Shown: positions 1 to 7,838, counted from the first letter of the stretch. The stretch is 38,880 nucleotides of DNA from an uncultured bacterium (GCA_903930455.1 CAIYYT010000055.1:1-38880); one strand, 5' to 3'. Notes: generated by a model not told the origin, from the letters alone. A program made the numbers and translations.

Positions 1-527
1 AAGAAGACCTCAGAGATCAGCACAATGCTTCCAAGCATGATCCCGGCGAAAGTCATGAAGAGAACATCGCGATTGACGATATGCGACGTCTCATGTGCGA
101 CAACTCCCTGTAGTTCGTCTCGGTTCAACCTCGACAGGAGCCCTGCGGTAACGGCAATAGCGCATGTCTCCGGCTTGCGGCCGGTCGCAAATGCATTCGG
201 CGCAGCAGAGTCAATGATGTAAACTTTGGGCATTGCCCGCAAACTGGCGGCGATCTTCATCTCCTCGACAACATTGAAAAGCTGAGGGTGAATGTCAGGC
301 GTGATTTCCTGTGCGCCGCTTATACCGAGGACGATGCTATCACCGGCGAAAAAACTGATCAATGAAAGTATGATCCAAATGATCAAGGCGAGCGTGATTC
401 CGATCATTCCGCCGTCGGGAGGAAGATAGGCAGCGCCGAGCAGATAGCCGAGCAGCACAAGGCAGCAGCCCATCAGGAAAAACAAGAGGAGCGACTTGCG
501 CCTATTCTGTTGAATCAGTTCCCACAT
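1..527 (-). CDS. htpX: HtpX-like M48 membrane metalloprotease (partial, 3' end outside window)
   Basis: The ORF track misses this gene because it runs off the left edge. Reading the minus strand from ATG at 527 gives MWELIQQNRRKSLLLFFLMG, then two hydrophobic segments, a cytosolic stretch with the PNAFATGRKPE signature, the zinc-protease motif HETSHIVNRD (HExxH) and the start of a third membrane segment, where the window ends. This order is typical of HtpX, the integral-membrane zinc endopeptidase that degrades misfolded membrane proteins. An in-frame stop lies three codons upstream of the ATG, so this start is well supported. It sits 55 nt downstream of lemA in the same direction, a neighbourhood commonly seen for these two families. 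About 175 codons are visible; the C-terminal half, with the third zinc ligand, is not. Confidence 0.9.
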   Translation of the reverse strand, partial: MWELIQQNRRKSLLLFFLMGCCLVLLGYLLGAAYLPPDGGMIGITLALIIWIILSLISFFAGDSIVLGISGAQEITPDIHPQLFNVVEEMKIAASLRAMPKVYIIDSAAPNAFATGRKPETCAIAVTAGLLSRLNRDELQGVVAHETSHIVNRDVLFMTFAGIMLGSIVLISEVF

Positions 528-582
528 ATAGTCTCAGCCATCAAGGAGTCGTTCGGACAAGCGCATGACAACGTTTCAATCA

Positions 583-1146
583 TCACTTCTGAGAAAAATC
601 GACTTTCGGCGCTTCGCGGTCGCCCTTGTCTTCAAGCTCAAAAAAGTCGCTCTGCTGGAAGTTGAACATGCCGGCGATGATGCTCGACGGGAACATCTGA
701 ATTTTGTTATTATAGAACAGCACCTGATCGTTGTATGCCTGGCGACTGAAAGCGATCTTGTTTTCAGTCGAGGTCAACTCCTCTTGCAGCGCCAGGAAGT
801 TCTGATTGGCTTTTAGATCAGGGTAGTTCTCGACTACGAGCATGAAGCGACTGATGGCGCCTGAAAGCTCGCCTTCGGCCTTGGCTTTGTCGCCTACCGA
901 GTCAGCGCCCATCGCTTTGCTGCGGGCGTTGGTCACGCTTTCGAGGGTACCGCGCTCGTGCTGCATATAGCCTTTGGCGGTTTCAACCAAATTGGGGATC
1001 AGATCATGACGGCGTTTGAGTTGCACATCAATCTGCGCCCAGGCATTCTTGACCTGATTGCGCAGACCGACTAGGGAGTTGTACATCCCTACCAGCCAGA
1101 TGACGATCAGGACGATAATACCCAGCAAGACAAGTAAGACAGCCAT
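583..1146 (-). CDS. lemA: LemA family protein
   Basis: A 187-residue protein with one N-terminal membrane segment (VLLGIIVLIVIWLVGMYNSL) followed by the LemA signature VKNAWAQIDVQLKRRHDLIPNLVETAKGYM. The rest is the expected helical bundle, including LQEELTSTENKIAFSRQAYND and the conserved late motif FPSSIIAGMFNF. LemA proteins are small inner-membrane proteins with a helical soluble domain; their biochemical role is poorly defined. The length is normal for the family. Here lemA is between a zinc-ribbon gene (24 nt upstream) and htpX (55 nt downstream), all on the minus strand, so the three are probably co-transcribed and linked to membrane protein quality control. The family assignment is secure; the function is inferred from context. 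Confidence 0.93.
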   Translation of the reverse strand: MAVLLVLLGIIVLIVIWLVGMYNSLVGLRNQVKNAWAQIDVQLKRRHDLIPNLVETAKGYMQHERGTLESVTNARSKAMGADSVGDKAKAEGELSGAISRFMLVVENYPDLKANQNFLALQEELTSTENKIAFSRQAYNDQVLFYNNKIQMFPSSIIAGMFNFQQSDFFELEDKGDREAPKVDFSQK

Positions 1147-1170
1147 TGAGTTTACCTTTCTAGTGTGAGT

Positions 1171-1554
1171 TTACTTTCCAAACATGCTTTTCAGAAGCCC
1201 GCGGACCGCGCTATGGTCGTCGGTATCGAAGATCGTGAGCACCATCTCGAGTTCGCCCCGATCAAACCAAAGACCGTGATTCTTCCGACAATGATCAATT
1301 TTCACTTCCCCTTTCGGACCTAAGTTGATGATTTCCATCTTCTTAAGGCAGATCGGGCACTTGCGTTTCCCCGGCTGCCGATTTTGCCCCTCGCCCAGTT
1401 GCGCCAATAGCCTGTCCGTCTCCGGTTTGCTGTTTATCAGCAACTCGATCTCACCGGCATCCAACCAGACCCCGCCACAGGCAAGGCAGTAGTCAATTTC
1501 CACGTCCTGTAGTTCCAACACTACCATCGGTTCATTGCAGGTGACACAGTTCAT
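1171..1554 (-). CDS. Double zinc-ribbon (TFIIB-type zf) protein
   Basis: The track starts this ORF at 1617, but the better start is ATG at 1554: it is preceded by a GGAG ribosome binding site and opens directly into the first zinc ribbon. The resulting 127 residues hold two copies of the same module. The first is MNCVTCNEPM...DYCLACGGVWLDAGEIE (CxxC...CxxC). The second is CPICLKKM...DHCRKNHGLWFDRGELE (CxxC...CxxxH). The GVWLDAGE/GLWFDRGE endings are typical of the bacterial zf-TFIIB family. No catalytic function is known for such proteins; a nucleic-acid or protein-binding role is possible. It is the first gene of the apparent zf-lemA-htpX operon. Confidence 0.82.
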   Translation of the reverse strand: MNCVTCNEPMVVLELQDVEIDYCLACGGVWLDAGEIELLINSKPETDRLLAQLGEGQNRQPGKRKCPICLKKMEIINLGPKGEVKIDHCRKNHGLWFDRGELEMVLTIFDTDDHSAVRGLLKSMFGK

Positions 1555-1797
1555 GCTAATCTCCGTATACGATGCTTTGACCGCAACAATAGCAACATTT
1601 TCGATAGCTGTCAACATTCATTGCCGTCTTCTCAAAAGTGGCATCGAACCGGTGGTGAGGTGTGAAGGGCACAAATTGATTGGCGACCTCATTTTTTTTA
1701 AGAATTGTGAATACTGACTGACAGGTTCTGTCAGGGGGTATGCCTATCTTGTTTTGAAGGACTCAAGGGATGCCTTGTGGAGGGCGGGAGTTTGTCT

Positions 1798-1834
1798 AGC
1801 CCGAAAGGAGCTCGTTCTAGCAACGGGCTCTTTT
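1798..1834 (+). terminator. Possible terminator-like hairpin
   Basis: AGCCCG (1798-1803) pairs with CGGGCT (1824-1829) and is followed by CTTTT. The 20-nt loop contains GAGCTC. The shape fits an intrinsic terminator or a small-RNA 3' end on the plus strand, but no recognised plus-strand gene lies upstream to be terminated. Low confidence. Confidence 0.3.
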
Positions 1835-1957
1835 CATTTGTGCCCATCGGATCCGATGTGGATCCCCAGAAAGGGGGGGGCGCACGCACTGTCGGAAGCT
1901 CCTTTCCAACACCTGGCCGATTTTCAACGCAACCTTTTTTCGCAACCCACGTATTGA

Positions 1958-1977
1958 TAACCGATTAAACTCGGTTA
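1958..1977. promoter_or_regulatory. Inverted repeat just upstream of the triple-repeat protein gene
   Basis: TAACCGA (1958-1964) and TCGGTTA (1971-1977) form a perfect 7-bp inverted repeat with a 6-nt AT-rich centre, ending about 6 nt before the GGAGG ribosome binding site of the gene starting at 1996. Its position suits an operator or a 5' UTR hairpin controlling that gene. No regulator is identified. Confidence 0.35.
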
Positions 1978-1995
1978 ACCTTTGGAGGTCCATCG

Positions 1996-3237
1996 ATGCG
2001 CACACTGTTGCTGTTACTGGTTGCTTTCGTCATCCTCGGCGCAGAGCACCTCTTAGCCGAATCAGGCCGACTCTACGGAAAGCTTTTTACTACTGACAAC
2101 GAAGTTTTTGAGGGGTGGATACGCTGGGACAAAAATGAAGCGTACTGGGATGATCTTATCGATGGCACCTGCGATCAGAAGCCGAAGGGCGAAACCAAGT
2201 CCAAGACGGGGAGGCACTATCGTAGCAAAGAACGTCGAACCACCGTCAGTATTTTCGGACTGAAGTTTGGTGATGAGGGTTCGGTGGTCAGTTTGGGTGG
2301 TTCGTCCACCTGCCAATTGGCCTTTGGGCATGTCCGCACTCTTCTCAATGACGGTGAGGACGAGGGGACTTTGGTGCTCAAGACAGGGGACGAAGTGACA
2401 TTCTCTTCAAGCGCCGACCTTGGCGGCTCGGTACGCGAGATTCTTCTGAGCGACATCAAAGAAGGCGACATCTATTTCGACTGGGAAGATATCGAGAAGA
2501 TCGACTTCATGAAGGAGCCGAAAGACCCCAGCGATGGTATGGAGCGTCTGTACGGCCGCGTAAGCACAAGGCGCGCCGGCGAGTTCGAAGGTTGGGTTGA
2601 GTGGGATGTTGATGAAGTGTTTGGCAAGGACGACCTTGACGGCGAAGAACAGGGTGGCCGCACGCGTAAGATTACGTTCGACCGCATCACGGCCATTGAG
2701 CGACGCTCTTCATCTTCAGCCAGTGTTACCATCAAAGACGGCAAAGAAATGATCCTCAGCAACTCAAACGATGTCAATTCCGAGAACCGAGGCATCGTTG
2801 TCAAATCCGCCGAATTCGGCAGAATCAAGGTCTCTTGGGACGATTTCGAGAGGGTCGAGTTTATGCCTGTTCCCAAGGACAAGCTGCCGAAATATCAGGA
2901 TTTCGATGGTGGTACTCCGATTAAAGGCACGGTGACGACTGAAGACGGCGCGCAGTACAGCGGGCATATTGCGTGGGATGACGACGAAGAATTCACTTGG
3001 GAACACATCAATGGCGAATATAAAGGCATCGAAATGGATATTCCGTTCTCTGCCATAGCTTCCATTGAAAAAAGCTCTCAGCGCGGAGCGACTGTGACTG
3101 TCAAAAACGGCACCAGCTACCTCTTGCGCGGCTCGAACGACGTTGACGAAGACAACAAAGGTATCCTCATCACTCCCGATAACGGCAAAACTGAAGAAGT
3201 TGATTGGTATGACTTCGCCAAGTTAATTGTCAAATAA
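1996..3237 (+). CDS. Exported protein of unknown function with three tandem repeats
   Basis: A 413-residue protein with a classic signal peptide (MRTLLLLLVAFVILGAEHLLAES) and a strong GGAGG ribosome binding site. I do not recognise the family. The mature part consists of three repeats of roughly 105-155 residues. Each opens with a Gxxx(S/T)T....(F/Y)xGxIxWDxxE pattern: LYGKLFTTDNEVFEGWIRWD, LYGRVSTRRAGEFEGWVEWD and IKGTVTTEDGAQYSGHIAWD. Each continues with a TV.(V/I)K(D/N)G.....L..SNDV....GI stretch and closes with a V.W.DFE.V.F motif (DWEDIEKIDFM, SWDDFERVEFM, DWYDFAKLIVK). The repeats are acidic and look beta-rich. The next gene, 55 nt downstream, is also exported. A broken copy of the tail of repeat 3 lies at 4578-4685. 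A periplasmic or surface structural or binding role is a guess. Confidence 0.85.
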   Translation: MRTLLLLLVAFVILGAEHLLAESGRLYGKLFTTDNEVFEGWIRWDKNEAYWDDLIDGTCDQKPKGETKSKTGRHYRSKERRTTVSIFGLKFGDEGSVVSLGGSSTCQLAFGHVRTLLNDGEDEGTLVLKTGDEVTFSSSADLGGSVREILLSDIKEGDIYFDWEDIEKIDFMKEPKDPSDGMERLYGRVSTRRAGEFEGWVEWDVDEVFGKDDLDGEEQGGRTRKITFDRITAIERRSSSSASVTIKDGKEMILSNSNDVNSENRGIVVKSAEFGRIKVSWDDFERVEFMPVPKDKLPKYQDFDGGTPIKGTVTTEDGAQYSGHIAWDDDEEFTWEHINGEYKGIEMDIPFSAIASIEKSSQRGATVTVKNGTSYLLRGSNDVDEDNKGILITPDNGKTEEVDWYDFAKLIVK

Positions 3238-3292
3238 GCCTTACTCATAGTGACGTGCGGTGTGAGAGAATTGACCTAACGCAGAGCGATCT

Positions 3293-4498
3293 ATGATTGT
3301 CCCAAGCACCCGGATGAAATCAATATTATCAAGTATCTGTAGCACAGGAAAGCTAGCGCTGGCGCTGATGCTCGGCTGTCAGGTCGTCATTGCGGCCGAA
3401 AATCCGCCGCAAGTCGACTCCTTGCGGGCATACATAAAGGCCCACTCGCAGGCGCCGGAAGACTACATTGTCAGCAAGTTCAAGAAATACGACTATGTCT
3501 TTGTGGGGGAATACCACAAAATCAAGCAGGATCAACTGCTCATTCAGAAACTGATTCCCATACTCTATACCGCCGGCATCTACAATCTGGGGATCGAGTT
3601 CGGTAATCATGACTATCAGCCGCAGATCGACAGTCTCACCACTGCCGGAGACTATGATGCGAACAAGGCGCGGTGGGTGACTTTCAAGTGGTCTACTTGG
3701 TGGGGTTATCAGGAGTACGAGGACCTCTTTCGCTCTGCCTGGCAACTCAACCGATCTCTTCCCGCAGGCGCGCGGAAGTTCCGGGTTGTAGCTCTAAACT
3801 ATGCGCCTGACTACCGTAAGCTGACTCAAGAGGGCGGTCAGGAGAACTGGAAGCAGGTAAACTACCGAGGTGACCAGGATAGCTATATGGCGAGGATGAT
3901 CCTTGATGAATTTGTACACAAAGGCGAGAAGGCATTGATCTACTCCGGATCGCACCATGCCTTCACAGCTTATCATCAACCCGATTGTGATTTCAATCCG
4001 CTGAAGTTCTACCGGTTTGAGACCGGGCGTATGGGCAATCTCGTTCACGATTCGATTCCCGACCGCGTTTTCAACATCTTCCTGCACTCACCCTGGATGA
4101 CAATTCGTGGAGAGAATGATTACGAGTCGCCGATCATGGGCGCAATCGATACAGTTATGACCGCCTTCAAGAATCCGCGTTTCGGGTTTGATTGCGAGGG
4201 CACTCCGTTTGGGGAATTGCGCGACACGATGGCTTATTACAGCGTTGGCTACAAGGATTTCAAACTCGCCGATTTCTGCGACGGATATATTTATCAGAGT
4301 GACTTCTGCACGCTTGAAGGCGGAACACCCGATACCTTGTTTGTGTCCGAGGAAAATCTGCAGGAAGCGATCAAGGGCATAATGACCTGGAAAGGGCAGC
4401 AGAACTACAAGACGGTCGCTGATTTCAGCAATACTTTCAAATACTATACCGATCCTGCCGTGCTGTTTCCGGGTTTGTGTGCGGAGAGGAAGAAATAG
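3293..4498 (+). CDS. Exported Tiki/ChaN/EreA-like superfamily protein
   Basis: A 401-residue protein with a signal sequence (ALALMLGCQVVIAAEN; cleavage probably after AA, as the LGC is a poor lipobox). Two motifs place it in the broad ChaN/EreA/TraB-Tiki-like superfamily: FVGEYHKIKQDQLLIQKLI near residue 70, containing the GE.H core followed by a helix, and the strand YSGSHHAF near residue 220, preceded by a long helix. Members include putative haem-binding lipoproteins, erythromycin esterases and Tiki proteases, which use the GExH and later GxHH-type residues for metal or catalysis. The rest (WGYQEYEDLFRSAWQLNRSL, FRVVALNYAPDY) suits the same fold. The substrate cannot be told from sequence. 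An alternative start at Met 8 (3314) would give a tidier signal peptide. It follows the triple-repeat gene closely and may be co-transcribed with it. Confidence 0.7.
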   Translation: MIVPSTRMKSILSSICSTGKLALALMLGCQVVIAAENPPQVDSLRAYIKAHSQAPEDYIVSKFKKYDYVFVGEYHKIKQDQLLIQKLIPILYTAGIYNLGIEFGNHDYQPQIDSLTTAGDYDANKARWVTFKWSTWWGYQEYEDLFRSAWQLNRSLPAGARKFRVVALNYAPDYRKLTQEGGQENWKQVNYRGDQDSYMARMILDEFVHKGEKALIYSGSHHAFTAYHQPDCDFNPLKFYRFETGRMGNLVHDSIPDRVFNIFLHSPWMTIRGENDYESPIMGAIDTVMTAFKNPRFGFDCEGTPFGELRDTMAYYSVGYKDFKLADFCDGYIYQSDFCTLEGGTPDTLFVSEENLQEAIKGIMTWKGQQNYKTVADFSNTFKYYTDPAVLFPGLCAERKK

Positions 4499-4514
4499 CG
4501 CTTGTGTCTGGCAT

Positions 4515-4547
4515 CTTGACCCCTTTCCCTCGGGAGAGAGGGTCAAG
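4515..4547. repeat. Palindromic intergenic element, copy 1
   Basis: CTTGACCC (4515-4522) pairs perfectly with GGGTCAAG (4540-4547) around an inner CCCTCGGGAGAG segment, followed by GCGTGAGGATG. The CCCTcNNGGGAGAG core recurs at 4693-4712, so the two look like members of one dispersed palindrome family. They bracket the pseudogene fragment. No T-run follows, so an intrinsic terminator is less likely, though the hairpin could help end transcription after the ChaN-like gene. Confidence 0.5.
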
Positions 4548-4577
4548 GCGTGAGGATGCTGACATCAAGGCTGTTGC

Positions 4578-4685
4578 GGCTCAAACCACGCCGACGAAGA
4601 CAACAAAGGTATCCTCATCACTCCCGACAATGGCAAAACTGAAGAAGTCGATTGGTATGATTTTGCCAAATTGGTGGCAGAGTAG
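4578..4685 (+). pseudogene. Broken duplicate of the 3' end of the triple-repeat gene
   Basis: Read in frame from 4578, this encodes GSNHADEDNKGILITPDNGK and continues through EEVDWYDFAKLVAE to a TAG stop. The end of the gene at 1996-3237 reads GSNDVDEDNKGILITPDNGK...VDWYDFAKLIVK stop. By my hand alignment 90 of 108 bases and 30 of 35 residues match, and about half of the base differences are silent third-position changes. The homology fades just upstream (GTTGC--GGCTC against CTTGCGCGGCTC, a 2-nt deletion), there is no start codon or ribosome binding site, and a palindrome lies on each side. It is best read as the relic of a once-functional paralogue. The track ORF 4477-4728 crosses it in the wrong frame. 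Confidence 0.85.
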
Positions 4686-4692
4686 AGATTGC

Positions 4693-4712
4693 CCTTCTCC
4701 CAGTGGGAGAGG
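4693..4712. repeat. Palindromic intergenic element, copy 2
   Basis: CCTTCTCCC (4693-4701), AGT loop, GGGAGAGG (4705-4712): a short, strong hairpin sharing its core with the element at 4515-4547. It lies 8 nt after the stop codon of the broken tail copy. Confidence 0.45.
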
Positions 4713-4803
4713 TAAGCAGTACGAATGATCTCTCTGGCAAATTGAGCGCCAGCGACCGCATTTTGCCCCTCGTGATTCCTTTCACAAACTCCCCCGATTT
4801 TGT

Positions 4804-4882
4804 TTGACTCTCTTGCTATTTTCCGCGATATTATTAGCTAGTAAGATGCCCTCTTCGTGCCGGCCTGAACTGGTTCACCGGC
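4804..4882 (+). promoter_or_regulatory. Candidate promoter and 5' leader hairpin for aminotransferase-pckA
   Basis: TTGACT (4804-4809) is a near-perfect -35 box. It is followed by GATATT at 17-nt spacing or TATTAT (4829-4834) at 19 nt as the -10. Downstream, GCCGG (4859-4863) and CCGGC (4878-4882) enclose TGAAC-TG-GTTCA, giving a stable two-stage hairpin in the untranslated leader about 45 nt before the start codon. It could be an operator or an mRNA-stabilising structure for the two-gene operon. Confidence 0.5.
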
Positions 4883-4925
4883 AAGAAGGAGGCAGTTATA
4901 ATTTTAGGATGCGAGGCAAAAGACT

Positions 4926-6143
4926 ATGAGTATTAGCCAGCTTGCGCGCGAGATTGCCGAATCACCGACTCTAAAACTCAATGAGGAGGCGCAAGACCTT
5001 CGTGACCGAGGTGAAGCGGTCATTCATTTGGGCGCAGGAGAACCGAAAACCAAGATTCCTTTCGAGGCCATGTTGAGTACCGCTGCCCAACTTGCCACAG
5101 CCGAAGTCCGTTACACTCCGACCGAGGGTATCGGTTCGTTGCGGAGAGCGATTCTGCGCTACATGGAGGAGAACTACAACAAGGTCCTGGGCAAGGACAA
5201 CGTTATCGTCTCCAATGGCGCCAAACAGGCCATTTCTGCCGTGCTGACCACAATCATCAACCCGCTTGATGAAGTCATCATTGTGGCGCCGTACTGGGTC
5301 AGTTACCCGGAAATGGTCAAGATGGTTTACGCCAAACCGGTGATTGTCACGCCGGGGGATGGCAGATTCCAGCCGGAGCTTGATGATGTTACCGACATGG
5401 TCAGCTCCTACACCAAGGCGATCATTATCAACAGCCCTAACAACCCCTCGGGCGCGGTGTATTCTGCTGATTTCATTGGCGGTCTGGTTGAGTTTTGCGA
5501 GAAGAAGGGCATCTACTTGATCATGGATGACATCTATCATAAGCTGGTCTCTCCGCCGGCGCAATGGACGCCCTGCTACAAGTACTCGCAAGTTGATCCT
5601 AACCAGTCGAAGCTGATTGTGATCAACGGCGTGTCGAAACTCTATGCCATGACCGGATATCGTATCGGCTGGACGATTGCTAGCAAGCAGATTGTTGATA
5701 CGATGGTGAATGTGCAGGCCCAGACAACCTCCTGCCCACCGCTGTTGTCGCAGGTCGCGGCAGTCGGAGCGTTAACCGGACTACAGAGTGGCGTCGAAAG
5801 CTTGCGTCTGACTTTGGAAAACAACCGTAAGGTGATGATTCAGGAGCTGAATGCATTTGAAGGCGTGAAGCTGATTCCGCCGGACGGCACATTCTACTCG
5901 CTCCCCGATTTCCGCGCCTACAGCAATGATTCGGTCAAGCTGTCCAGGATGCTACTGGAAAAAGTATATGTCGTCGCGGTTCCGGGCAAGGAATTCGGCA
6001 TGGAAGGGCACTTGCGTTTGAGCTATTGCACGTCGGTCAAGGATATCATGGAAGGAGTTGCGCGCATCAAATGGGCGCTGGATCCAAATTCTCCTAACGA
6101 AATCTACATTGGCGACCGCAAGCTTGTGAGGGATTGGAAATGA
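4926..6143 (+). CDS. PLP-dependent class I aminotransferase (aspartate aminotransferase-like)
   Basis: A 405-residue fold-type I aminotransferase. Visible signatures are IVSNGAKQAISAVL (cofactor phosphate region), the substrate/PLP-binding Asn in INSPNNPSGAVY, the pyridine-N-binding Asp in LIMDDIYHKLV, the Schiff-base lysine in NGVSKLYAMTGYRIGW, and the carboxylate-binding arginine in GHLRLSYCTS. It most resembles subgroup I-beta enzymes, which transfer amino groups between aspartate (or similar amino acids) and 2-oxoglutarate; exact specificity cannot be read from sequence. A GAGG ribosome binding site sits 9 nt before the ATG. Its stop overlaps the pckA start (ATGA), so the two are translationally coupled: the oxaloacetate made by an aspartate aminotransferase is the substrate of PEP carboxykinase. 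Confidence 0.92.
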   Translation: MSISQLAREIAESPTLKLNEEAQDLRDRGEAVIHLGAGEPKTKIPFEAMLSTAAQLATAEVRYTPTEGIGSLRRAILRYMEENYNKVLGKDNVIVSNGAKQAISAVLTTIINPLDEVIIVAPYWVSYPEMVKMVYAKPVIVTPGDGRFQPELDDVTDMVSSYTKAIIINSPNNPSGAVYSADFIGGLVEFCEKKGIYLIMDDIYHKLVSPPAQWTPCYKYSQVDPNQSKLIVINGVSKLYAMTGYRIGWTIASKQIVDTMVNVQAQTTSCPPLLSQVAAVGALTGLQSGVESLRLTLENNRKVMIQELNAFEGVKLIPPDGTFYSLPDFRAYSNDSVKLSRMLLEKVYVVAVPGKEFGMEGHLRLSYCTSVKDIMEGVARIKWALDPNSPNEIYIGDRKLVRDWK

Positions 6144-7783
6144 TAGGCAATATCTGGAACATAAAGACACCGGCGGTTGATATCGCACAAGCACGCGCCA
6201 GCGAATTCAAACTGAGCAATCATGGCTTGGGCAATCTTGGCGTCGTGTATTGGAACCTGACCTCGGCTGCATTATATGGCGAGGCGTTGTTCCGCCGCGA
6301 AGGTACTCTGGCGCACATGGGACCACTTGTGGTCAACACCGGCAAGCACACGGCACGCGCCGCCAATGACAAATTTATCGTCCGCGAGCCAACCACCGAA
6401 AATAACATCTGGTGGGGACAGTACAATCGTCCGTTCAGCGCCGACAGATTCTCGGCCGTTTACGAACGACTACAGGCTTATTTGCAGGGACACGATTTGT
6501 TCGTGCAAGACTGTTATGTTGGCGCCGATCCGAACTACCAAATGCCGATTCGCGTGATCACCGAATTCGCCTGGCACTCGCTATTTGCTCGCAACATGTT
6601 CATCAAGATCGACGAGTTGGACAAACTGAAACGCTTTGCGCCCGACTTTACGATCATTGCAGTTCCGACCTTCCAGGCGATGCCTTCCATTGACGGCACG
6701 CTTTCTTCGACCTTCATCCTGCTCAACTTTGAACAGCGTTTAGTGATCATCGGCGGCTCTGCGTATGGTGGCGAGATCAAAAAATCGGCGTTTACGATTC
6801 TGAACTATCTGCTGCCGCTGCGGGGCATCATGTCGATGCACTGTTCGGCCAACGTCGGCAAAGATGGTGACACAGCGTTGTTCTTTGGTCTCTCCGGTAC
6901 CGGCAAAACTACGTTGTCCGCTGATCCCAGACGCAACCTGATCGGCGATGACGAGCACGGTTGGAGCGATGAAGGCGTGTTCAATTTCGAAGGGGGTTGC
7001 TACGCGAAGGCCATCAACCTGTCCGCGACGGCGGAACCGGAAATCCATGCCTGCACGCGCCGTTTCGGTACGATCCTCGAAAACGTCATTTTTGATCCTG
7101 TGACGCGCAAGCTTGACCTTGATGATGACGAGCGCACCGAAAATACACGCATCTCGTATCCGCTTGAATACATCGCCAACGCCATGCCGGAAAAGCGGGC
7201 AGGGCATCCCAAGAACATCATCATGCTCACCTGCGATGCAAGTGGTGTTATGCCACCCATCGCGCGCTTGACCCCTGATCAGGCGCTTTATCATTTTATC
7301 TCCGGATACACGGCGAAGGTCTCCGGCACCGAAATCGATATGGGCAAGGAACCGGAAATCACTTTCTCGGCCTGCTTTGGCGCGCCGTTTATGGTGCATC
7401 ATCCGGCCTACTATGCCGACCTGCTAAAGAAAAAAATCCAACGGCACAACGTCAATTGCTGGCTGGTCAATACCGGTTGGGTTGGTGGACAGTACGGCGT
7501 AGGACGACGCATCAGTATCAAATACACTCGCGCGTTGCTTGAAGCCGCTTTGACCGGCGCTTTGGACAAGGTCGAATATTATAAAGACGAAGTGTTCGGC
7601 TATAACGTCCCCAAAACTTGTCCGAACGTCCCCGATGATGTTCTGTACCCCTGGAAAAGTTGGCCTGACAAAAAGTCATACGACCAGAAGTACAAACAAC
7701 TGGCATCGTTGTACCGCGAGAATTTCAAGAAGTACGCCGACGGCTGCACGCCGGAAGTCTGCGCCTGCGGACCGAAGCTGTAG
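6140..7783 (+). CDS. pckA: Phosphoenolpyruvate carboxykinase (ATP)
   Basis: A 547-residue ATP-dependent PEP carboxykinase, which converts oxaloacetate and ATP to PEP, CO2 and ADP, the entry step of gluconeogenesis. Evidence includes the N-terminal VVNTGKHTARAANDKFIVRE, the substrate loop around YGGEIKKSAFT, the P-loop FFGLSGTGKTTLSADP, the kinase-2-like IGDDEHGW with FNFEGGCYAK, and NTRISYPLEYI. Length is normal. The track begins at TTG 6134, but ATG 6140 overlaps the TGA of the aminotransferase gene (ATGA) with a GAGGG ribosome binding site just upstream, so it is the likelier start. No intrinsic terminator with a U-tract follows; a palindrome lies about 30 nt downstream. Confidence 0.97.
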   Translation: MIGNIWNIKTPAVDIAQARASEFKLSNHGLGNLGVVYWNLTSAALYGEALFRREGTLAHMGPLVVNTGKHTARAANDKFIVREPTTENNIWWGQYNRPFSADRFSAVYERLQAYLQGHDLFVQDCYVGADPNYQMPIRVITEFAWHSLFARNMFIKIDELDKLKRFAPDFTIIAVPTFQAMPSIDGTLSSTFILLNFEQRLVIIGGSAYGGEIKKSAFTILNYLLPLRGIMSMHCSANVGKDGDTALFFGLSGTGKTTLSADPRRNLIGDDEHGWSDEGVFNFEGGCYAKAINLSATAEPEIHACTRRFGTILENVIFDPVTRKLDLDDDERTENTRISYPLEYIANAMPEKRAGHPKNIIMLTCDASGVMPPIARLTPDQALYHFISGYTAKVSGTEIDMGKEPEITFSACFGAPFMVHHPAYYADLLKKKIQRHNVNCWLVNTGWVGGQYGVGRRISIKYTRALLEAALTGALDKVEYYKDEVFGYNVPKTCPNVPDDVLYPWKSWPDKKSYDQKYKQLASLYRENFKKYADGCTPEVCACGPKL

Positions 7784-7814
7784 TTTAGCCCCTTGTGGGC
7801 ACCTCATACAATGG

Positions 7815-7838
7815 GCGGCAGGTGAAGAAACCTGCCGC
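7815..7838. repeat. Hairpin after pckA
   Basis: GCGGCAGGT (7815-7823), loop GAAGAA, ACCTGCCGC (7830-7838): perfect 9-bp arms 31 nt after the pckA stop. No T-run follows, so it may act as an mRNA 3'-end stabiliser or Rho-assisted terminator, or it may be another palindromic repeat. Confidence 0.5.

Larger units (their letters stand above)
1555..1995. other. Intergenic region between divergent genes
   Basis: This 441-nt gap lies between the divergent zf-lemA-htpX operon and the triple-repeat protein gene, so it should hold promoters for both. I see two hairpins, listed separately, and a G8 tract near 1872. The overlapping ORFs in the track here (1754, 1777 and 1817) share bases in different frames, lack ribosome binding sites and look like no known protein. 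Confidence 0.5.

Noticed and set aside
4477-4728. Plus-strand ORF of 83 aa
   Set aside because: It reads the degenerate tail copy in the wrong frame and begins inside the preceding gene.
6740-7402. 220-aa ORF antisense to pckA
   Set aside because: Antisense shadow of a well-conserved gene; no motif of its own. The same reasoning applies to 4971-5591 (-) and 13256-13888 (+).
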